A stretch of DNA of 64,000 nucleotides from NCBI RefSeq assembly GCF_009796745.1, contig NZ_CP047024.1:2666001-2730000 (forward strand), written 5' to 3'. Under the pieces are notes generated by a model. That model was given only the letters and a program-made list of their open reading frames with translations, ran no database searches and was not told where the DNA came from. Positions 57,437 through 64,000 of this stretch are shown here, piece after piece. The translations under genes and the position numbers were made by a program. How positions within the stretch are numbered: position 1 is the stretch's first letter; each line of letters begins with the position of its first letter. The stretch is from Paraglaciecola sp. L1A13 (GTDB lineage Bacteria > Pseudomonadota > Gammaproteobacteria > Enterobacterales > Alteromonadaceae).

Positions 57437-57883
57437 TCAGAACCAGCGCTGAGTAAATGCCTTATCCAATTCATCAAATGCGATTTTAAGTAAATCAGCC
57501 AACTCTTTATATTTCGGACGGGACTTTACTTGGGCCACACTGCACCCTTGCTGTTGCATCTTTTGATGAATGTCACGATACCAAATCAAGGTCGATGGGG
57601 GTAACCATTGATTAGAGCGATGCCCTAACCACAATAATCCCTGAACAGGAATGGACAAAAAGAATATAGCCATAGCCACAGCGTTAGGCAGTGTTTCCAC
57701 TCCTGTAACAGAATAGGCCATAGCAACCGTCAATACCGCTAGCGGTGGCATGGTTTTTATGGCCAATTTTGTTGCGGCAATAACTCTGCACTCAGGGAAC
57801 ATTGGGTACAGTTCTTTTTTTAGTGGCCAAGTTAGCATGTATTGCTGACCATCTTTGAACAATGTAAAAACGGATTGAGCCAT
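57437..57883 (-). CDS. yfbV: UPF0208 membrane protein YfbV
   Basis: 148 residues from ATG 57883 (AGG 7 bases upstream; the longer frame to 57922 is unneeded; E. coli YfbV has 151). Two membrane helices (TMPPLAVLTVAMAYSVTG and MAIFFLSIPVQGLLWLG), family marks FKDGQQYMLTWPLKKELYP and YKELADLLKIAFDELDKAF. In E. coli it is linked to Ter-region chromosome organisation. Confidence 0.9.
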   Translation of the reverse strand: MAQSVFTLFKDGQQYMLTWPLKKELYPMFPECRVIAATKLAIKTMPPLAVLTVAMAYSVTGVETLPNAVAMAIFFLSIPVQGLLWLGHRSNQWLPPSTLIWYRDIHQKMQQQGCSVAQVKSRPKYKELADLLKIAFDELDKAFTQRWF

Positions 57884-57962
57884 GAGTAACCTACTTTTTG
57901 AGGGATCGCGCCCTAGGGGCATGCTAACGATGTTAGCTAAAAGTTGTTCTTTTAGAAAGTAG

Positions 57963-59090
<1,128 letters not shown>

Positions 59091-59103
59091 AAACGCTTAC
59101 TTT

Positions 59104-59126
59104 AGGCCTCCTTTGAGGCCTTTTTC
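59104..59126 (+). terminator. Terminator after trxB
   Basis: Stem AGGCCTC-CTTT-GAGGCCT (59104-59121), then TTTTC, about 15 bases past the trxB stop. Confidence 0.85.
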
Positions 59127-59148
59127 ATTTAATATCCACTGAGTCTGT

Positions 59149-59856
59149 ATGATTGAACTCTTTCAATTAGATAAGTCCCTGCACTTTCCACCTCCAGCAA
59201 ACGCCTTAAATGAACCTCCTGGTTTACTTGCTTTTGGTGGTGATTTGTCGATAGCCCGATTATTACATGCGTACCAACGCGGTATATTTCCTTGGTTCAG
59301 TACCAATGAACCCATATTATGGTGGTCGCCCAACCCAAGAGGCATCCTACCGTTAGACAATTTTATCGTGTCAAAAAGTCTTGCCAAATTTATACGTAAA
59401 ACGCCCTATCGAGTAACGGTGAACCAAAGCTTCGAAGAGGTTATTCGCGCCTGCTCTGAAGTAAGTCGCCAAGTTTCAGGTACGTGGATCACGCAAGATA
59501 TGATAAATGCCTATATCGACTTACATCATTATGGAAGCGCGCACTCTATAGAGGTCTGGGATAACGATAAGTTAGTCGGCGGATTATATGGCGTTACCCC
59601 AGGTAATGTGTTTTGTGGCGAATCCATGTTTCATTACGCGACGAATGCTTCTAAGCTTGCTATGTTTTATTTAGTTGCGTTGTTACGAGAAAGTGGCTGC
59701 AAATTTATCGATTGTCAGTTGCAAAATGACCACTTAGCCAGTTTGGGTTGTGTTGAAATTCCCAGAGACGATTTCCTAAGTCAACTTAAACTTGCAGTCA
59801 AACAACCCATCTCCCCATCACTATGGCAATCCAGGGAATTAACTAAACCACAATGA
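59149..59856 (+). CDS. aat: Leucyl/phenylalanyl-tRNA--protein transferase
   Basis: 235 residues. Family marks FPPPANALNEPPGLLAFGGD, the tight YQRGIFPWFS and WWSPNPRGIL, then CGESMFHYATNASKLAM. It adds Leu or Phe to proteins with an N-terminal Arg or Lys, marking them for ClpS-ClpAP. The stop overlaps the start of bpt by 4 bases. Confidence 0.96.
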   Translation: MIELFQLDKSLHFPPPANALNEPPGLLAFGGDLSIARLLHAYQRGIFPWFSTNEPILWWSPNPRGILPLDNFIVSKSLAKFIRKTPYRVTVNQSFEEVIRACSEVSRQVSGTWITQDMINAYIDLHHYGSAHSIEVWDNDKLVGGLYGVTPGNVFCGESMFHYATNASKLAMFYLVALLRESGCKFIDCQLQNDHLASLGCVEIPRDDFLSQLKLAVKQPISPSLWQSRELTKPQ

Positions 59857-60548
59857 AATTTGGTATCAGTCAAAGCTTTGCTTGCAGTTATCTGCCGAAT
59901 GAACAAGAAACATTATTGGTTTATGCTGAACAAGGTGGTCATAACAGCTATTACGAAATGCTAATGGGCGCGGGCTTTCGCCGCAGCGGAGCGCAAATTT
60001 ACCGCCCTCATTGTGAAGCCTGTAACGCTTGTCAGGCCATTCGGATACCAGTGGATGATTTTGTAGCTTCTCGAAGTCAAAAACGTATCTTAGCCCGTAA
60101 CAGCGATATTAAGGTGGTACTGAGCGAAGAAGACAAGCCCAGTTACTATCCGCTTTACGAGAATTACATTAATTCTCGTCATCAAGACGGAAGCATGTAC
60201 CCAGCCACACCAGAACAATACGCCAGTTTTGCACATGGCGAATGGTTGCATCCTCTTTATTTGGAGTTGCACCTTGAAGGTAAATTGGTCGGTATAGCAG
60301 TCACCGATCCGCTTGAAAAAGCGTTATCGGCCGTTTACACCTTTTTCAAGCCGTCACTCGCCCAACGATCCCTCGGTACATTCGCGGTATTACAGCAAAT
60401 TGCGATTGCAAAACGCCTAAAAAAACAACATTTATATCTTGGTTACCAAATAGATAACTGTCAGAAAATGCATTACAAGCGCAATTTTTTACCCCATGAG
60501 CGTTTTATCGAGCAAAAATGGCAGTTAATTTCAAAAAAAGACTGGTAA
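59853..60548 (+). CDS. bpt: Aspartate/glutamate leucyltransferase (Bpt)
   Basis: 231 residues, an ATE1-type N-end transferase: FACSYLPNEQETLLVY at the start, then RPHCEACNACQAIRIP and the catalytic half HLYLGYQIDNCQKMHYKRNF. It adds Leu to proteins with N-terminal Asp or Glu, extending the N-degron pathway. It starts within the end of aat (ATGA overlap), so the two transferases are made together; clpA and clpS lie close by. Confidence 0.95.
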   Translation: MKFGISQSFACSYLPNEQETLLVYAEQGGHNSYYEMLMGAGFRRSGAQIYRPHCEACNACQAIRIPVDDFVASRSQKRILARNSDIKVVLSEEDKPSYYPLYENYINSRHQDGSMYPATPEQYASFAHGEWLHPLYLELHLEGKLVGIAVTDPLEKALSAVYTFFKPSLAQRSLGTFAVLQQIAIAKRLKKQHLYLGYQIDNCQKMHYKRNFLPHERFIEQKWQLISKKDW

Positions 60549-60629
60549 AGCTTTACACGACCGTCATTATTGGGCAAAATCTGCGCGGCATTTTTGACAC
60601 TTATTATTTTATAGAGGTAACAGAGCTAC

Positions 60630-60848
60630 ATGGCGAAAGAAGATTGTATTGAAATGGAAGGTACAGTGTTGGATACCCTTCCAAATACTATGTTTCGTGT
60701 CGAATTAGAAAACGGTCACGTTGTTACTGCACATATTTCAGGAAAGATGCGTAAGAACTATATCCGCATCTTAACGGGCGACAAAGTAACATGTGAAATG
60801 ACGCCATATGATTTATCGAAGGGCCGTATTATTTACCGCGCTCGTTAA
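60630..60848 (+). CDS. infA: Translation initiation factor IF-1
   Basis: 72 residues, a single S1/OB domain: [20 protein letters not shown] and [20 protein letters not shown]. Binds the ribosomal A site during initiation. Ends with KGRIIYRAR, the standard tail. GAG lies 6 bases before the ATG. Followed by a strong bidirectional terminator. Confidence 0.98.
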   Translation: MAKEDCIEMEGTVLDTLPNTMFRVELENGHVVTAHISGKMRKNYIRILTGDKVTCEMTPYDLSKGRIIYRAR

Positions 60849-60863
60849 TATCTAAAGCAAAAG

Positions 60864-60899
60864 AAAAGGCCCAGTGTTATCAAACACTGGGCCTTTTTC
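60864..60899. terminator. Bidirectional terminator between infA and clpA
   Basis: 14-base stem AAAGGCCCAGTGTT (60865-60878) and AACACTGGGCCTTT (60883-60896), A-rich before and TTTTT after, so it serves both convergent genes. Confidence 0.92.
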
Positions 60900-60955
60900 T
60901 ATATCTGAAATTTAGTATTTGACGCATTTTGTGCGCCAAATACATCATCACCTAT

Positions 60956-63223
60956 TTATGCTTCAGACTTAGCTTCTTTTAACGCCTTAAACGTAAATAC
61001 CAATTTTTGGTTTTTCAGCGAAATCTTCACACTACCGCCCTGACTTAACTCACCAAATAACAATTCACTGGCTAGCTCTTTCTTAACATGCTGCTGGATA
61101 ATACGCGCCATTGGCCGTGCACCCATGTTGCGATCGTAACCTTGTTCAGCTAACCACTGTCTTGCATCGTTTGTAACGTCTAGCGACACACCCTTGTTAT
61201 CTAGTTGAACTTGCAACTCAACAATAAACTTATCGACAACTTGCAGTATCACATCTTGTTCAAGATGATTGAACCAAACAATGGCGTCTAAACGATTCCT
61301 AAACTCAGGTGTAAACACCTTGTTGATTTCAGACATCGCATCGTGACTATGATCTTGCTGTTTAAAGCCAATAGATTTACGTATCGTTTCCTGCACACCC
61401 GCATTCGTTGTCATAACTAACACAACATTGCGAAAATCGACCTTGCGACCGTTATTATCGGTGAGTGTGCCATGATCCATCACTTGCAACAAAAGATTAA
61501 ATACATCTGGATGAGCTTTTTCAATCTCGTCCAACAACACAACTGAGTGAGGGTTTTTAATCACCGCATCCGTTAGCAAACCACCTTGATCAAAACCCAC
61601 ATAACCTGGAGGGGCACCAATTAGTCGGCTGACAGCATGACGTTCCATGTATTCAGACATATCAAAGCGTAATAATTCTACTCCCATAATTTTCGACAGC
61701 TGTTGGGTAATTTCTGTTTTACCGACCCCTGTGGGTCCCGCAAACAAGAAACTACCAATAGGTTTCGTTTCAGCGCCTAGTCCGGCTCGTGATAAACGAA
61801 TAGCATCGGTTAATGTATCAATAGCTTGGTCTTGGCCGAACACCACTAGTTTCAAATCTCGATCAAGATTCTTCAACGACTCTTTGTCGCTAGAAGATAC
61901 TGATTTCTCAGGAATACGTGCAATCTTTGAAATGATGTGTTCAATGTCGGTCACGCCAATCGTTTTCTTACGCTTCGACGGCGGCAGCAAACGTTGGCTT
62001 GCACCAGCTTCATCCATCACGTCTATGGCCTTATCTGGCAAATGACGTTCGTTGATATACTTAGCTGAAAGCTCGGCAGCCGCACGCAGTGCTTTGTGAG
62101 TAAAACGCACACTATGGTGTTCTTCGTAACGAGACTTCAACCCCATTAAAATTTTAGTGGTATCGGATACTGACGGTTCAATTACATCGATTTTTTGAAA
62201 ACGACGCGCCAATGCGCGATCTTTCTCAAAAATACCTTGGTATTCCTGATAGGTCGTTGAGCCCATGCAGCGCAATTCTCCACTGCTTAATTTGGGTTTT
62301 AACAAATTAGAGGCATCCATCACGCCACCAGACGCCGCTCCCGCACCGATAATGGTATGGATCTCATCGATAAATAATATTGCGTCTGGGTCCTTAGCCA
62401 ACTCTTTCAATATACCTTTAAGACGCTTCTCGAAGTCACCACGGTATTTAGTCCCCGCAAGAAGGGTTCCCATATCCAAAGAATAGATTATGGCGTTAGC
62501 GATAACCTCAGGCACGTCATTGTGGATAATTCGAAATGCTAAGCCTTCCGCAATAGCCGTTTTACCGACCCCTGCTTCACCGACTAACAAAGGATTATTT
62601 TTACGACGACGACACAATATTTGAATACTGCGTTCGACTTCAAAATCTCGCCCAATAAGCGGGTCTATTTTACCTGCTTTGGCCAACTCATTTAAATTAG
62701 TGGTGTATTGATCAAGCATCGAAGAGCCAGCTTCTTGCGTCGCGCTCTCTTCATCTTGTTCAATAGAGTGAGTACTGCTGTCGTCACTTTTTGATACACC
62801 GTGGGAAATGAAATTAACCACATCAAGGCGCGTGACGTCTGCTTTTTTCAGAATATACACAGCCTGAGATTCTTGCTCACTAAAAATAGCAACCAATACG
62901 TTCGCACCGGTCACTTCTTCTTTACCAGAGGACTGCACATGAAAGACTGCTCGTTGTAATACTCGTTGAAAGCCTAATGTAGGTTGCGTTTCGCGTTCAT
63001 TATTTGCGTCTTCAAGCAATAAAGGCGTGGTGTCTTTAACGAAGTCGGTTAATTCTTTCTTAATAACATCGACGTTCGCGCCACAGGCTTTAAGCGCTTC
63101 GGTTGCGGAGCCATTATCGAGCAAAGCTAATAAAAGGTGCTCGACGGTCATGAATTCATGTCTATGCTCTCTGGCAAAGATAAACGCTTCATTTAACGTT
63201 TGTTCTAATTCTTTATTTAACAT
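60956..63223 (-). CDS. clpA: ATP-dependent Clp protease ATP-binding subunit ClpA
   Basis: 755 residues: N domain (about 1-140), two AAA+ modules with Walker [10 protein letters not shown] and GPTGVGKTE, Walker [13 protein letters not shown] and [12 protein letters not shown]. It unfolds proteins for ClpP. Follows clpS by 20 bases on the same strand, an operon with N-end-rule function together with the aat and bpt genes opposite. Confidence 0.98.
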   Translation of the reverse strand: MLNKELEQTLNEAFIFAREHRHEFMTVEHLLLALLDNGSATEALKACGANVDVIKKELTDFVKDTTPLLLEDANNERETQPTLGFQRVLQRAVFHVQSSGKEEVTGANVLVAIFSEQESQAVYILKKADVTRLDVVNFISHGVSKSDDSSTHSIEQDEESATQEAGSSMLDQYTTNLNELAKAGKIDPLIGRDFEVERSIQILCRRRKNNPLLVGEAGVGKTAIAEGLAFRIIHNDVPEVIANAIIYSLDMGTLLAGTKYRGDFEKRLKGILKELAKDPDAILFIDEIHTIIGAGAASGGVMDASNLLKPKLSSGELRCMGSTTYQEYQGIFEKDRALARRFQKIDVIEPSVSDTTKILMGLKSRYEEHHSVRFTHKALRAAAELSAKYINERHLPDKAIDVMDEAGASQRLLPPSKRKKTIGVTDIEHIISKIARIPEKSVSSSDKESLKNLDRDLKLVVFGQDQAIDTLTDAIRLSRAGLGAETKPIGSFLFAGPTGVGKTEITQQLSKIMGVELLRFDMSEYMERHAVSRLIGAPPGYVGFDQGGLLTDAVIKNPHSVVLLDEIEKAHPDVFNLLLQVMDHGTLTDNNGRKVDFRNVVLVMTTNAGVQETIRKSIGFKQQDHSHDAMSEINKVFTPEFRNRLDAIVWFNHLEQDVILQVVDKFIVELQVQLDNKGVSLDVTNDARQWLAEQGYDRNMGARPMARIIQQHVKKELASELLFGELSQGGSVKISLKNQKLVFTFKALKEAKSEA

Positions 63224-63243
63224 TTTTAGACCCTCTTACTGCG

Positions 63244-63564
63244 CTAAACCTGTTCCATAGTACACATCAACGGATGTTGATGCTTCTTGGCATACTGGGT
63301 GACTTGCATAACTTTAGTCTCAGCTATTTCGGCGGTATATACACCACAAACAGCCCGACCACGATAGTGCACAGTCAACATAATTTGATGGGCTTTTTCT
63401 GAGTCCAAGTTGAAAAACCGAACCAATACTTCGATCACGAAATCCATTGGCGTGTAATCATCGTTATTCAGCAAAACTTTATACATGGGTGGCGGTGCTA
63501 ACTTCTGCTTAACCGTATCCAGCTGCTTTTCGCGCTCAATATTAATAGTGTTATCTTTGCTCAT
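63244..63564 (-). CDS. clpS: ClpS adaptor protein
   Basis: 106 residues. The N-degron-binding core is intact: [20 protein letters not shown] and [20 protein letters not shown], with an unstructured N-tail. Delivers proteins with Leu, Phe, Trp or Tyr N-termini to ClpAP. Immediately upstream of clpA. Confidence 0.97.
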   Translation of the reverse strand: MSKDNTINIEREKQLDTVKQKLAPPPMYKVLLNNDDYTPMDFVIEVLVRFFNLDSEKAHQIMLTVHYRGRAVCGVYTAEIAETKVMQVTQYAKKHQHPLMCTMEQV

Positions 63565-63635
63565 AATAAGAAGAATAGTGCCCTTAGTGCAAATTTTGCA
63601 GTTTTATTAACATTTACTTAATTATCAATTTATCC

Positions 63636-63665
63636 TTGACAAAAACAGGTTAAAAAATCTACATT
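63636..63665 (+). promoter_or_regulatory. Probable promoter of cspD
   Basis: TTGACA (63636-63641), an 18-base spacer and TACATT (63660-63665). About 100 bases before the chosen ATG. Confidence 0.5.
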
Positions 63666-63765
63666 TTCTAGTGCGACAATTGTTATTTTAACATTTTCGC
63701 CTTCCCCATAGTTCATTGTGGGGATAAATATGCGTCAGTTCAAGGGATTAAAAGGAAGCAGAAGT

Positions 63766-63984
63766 ATGGCTGTTGGCAAAGTAAAATGGTTTAACAATGC
63801 GAAAGGGTTTGGTTTTATTGTTCCAGAGGACGGTGGTGATGACATTTTTGCGCATTACTCAACCATTCAAATGGAAGGATATCGCTCTTTAAAAGCAGGG
63901 CAAGAAGTGAAATATGATGTACAGCAAGGACCGAAAGGTCTGCATGCTGAAAACATCGATTTCAACGGTGAGCCCGAACAGTAA
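63766..63984 (+). CDS. cspD: Cold-shock-like protein CspD
   Basis: 72 residues from ATG 63766 (AAAGGAAG upstream). One cold-shock domain with RNP1 KGFGFIVPE and RNP2 DIFAHYS; the start AVGKVKWFNNAKGFGF and the short GEPEQ tail are like CspD. CspD binds single-stranded DNA and blocks replication in stationary phase. Divergent from clpS, as in E. coli. Confidence 0.92.
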   Translation: MAVGKVKWFNNAKGFGFIVPEDGGDDIFAHYSTIQMEGYRSLKAGQEVKYDVQQGPKGLHAENIDFNGEPEQ

Positions 63985-64000
63985 CGATTGGTCATAAAAA

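Overview
The window looks like chromosome of a marine gammaproteobacterium of the Alteromonadales, probably near Paraglaciecola, Glaciecola or Alteromonas. This is inferred from gene content: order-typical genes (DUF2058, a TIGR03503-type protein, FAN1/VRR-NUC nuclease, aat-bpt), PEP-CTERM secreted proteins, a large TonB-dependent receptor, and conserved gammaproteobacterial neighbourhoods (grpE/dnaK/dnaJ; dnaQ/rnhA divergent beside tRNA-Asp; trxB-aat-bpt-infA facing clpA-clpS and then cspD). No transposase, phage gene or CRISPR array was seen.

Layout. 1-5.7 kb: free-methionine sulfoxide reductase, a cytochrome c' and a heat-shock cluster (grpE, dnaK, dnaJ) with two readable sigma-32-type promoters. 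5.9-12 kb: a CrbS-like sensor kinase with a symporter-type N-terminus, broken by one frameshift, then a CPA1 antiporter and a CrbR-like LuxR response regulator. 12.4-21.4 kb: a TonB receptor divergent from a GntP permease, a secreted MetX-like hydrolase, a PHB depolymerase and 3-hydroxybutyrate dehydrogenase, then a secreted lipase with its foldase. I read this as a locus for using external polyhydroxybutyrate/3-hydroxybutyrate and lipid. 21.5-24.8 kb: a PEP-CTERM protein, an unlisted 56-residue gene behind a palindrome, an LRR-protein kinase and a DUF488 protein.

24.8-29.9 kb is the most unusual part: eight co-oriented small genes separated by attC-like recombination sites of about 90-100 bp, with no integron integrase in the window. 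It is a cluster of attC sites lacking integrase (CALIN), or the far part of an integron. Its cassettes encode an LprI-like protein, a CPBP membrane protease, several unknown membrane or secreted proteins, and a protein made of twelve 17-residue repeats. Four genes take their stop codon from the attC core, and two take a start codon or ribosome-binding motif from it.

30-50.9 kb: a FAN1-type nuclease fused to a DnaQ-type exonuclease, CIA30, DUF2891, HPP, DUF4862, PEP-CTERM and DUF2058 proteins, topA, astB, a Big-1 lipoprotein, a DAACS symporter, lolD-lolE and a CNNM/CBS protein. 51-64 kb: three tandem identical tRNA-Asp genes behind a strong promoter, a TIGR03503-like protein, dnaQ/rnhA, a VOC protein, sppA, sprT, yfbV, trxB, aat, bpt, infA, clpA, clpS and cspD.
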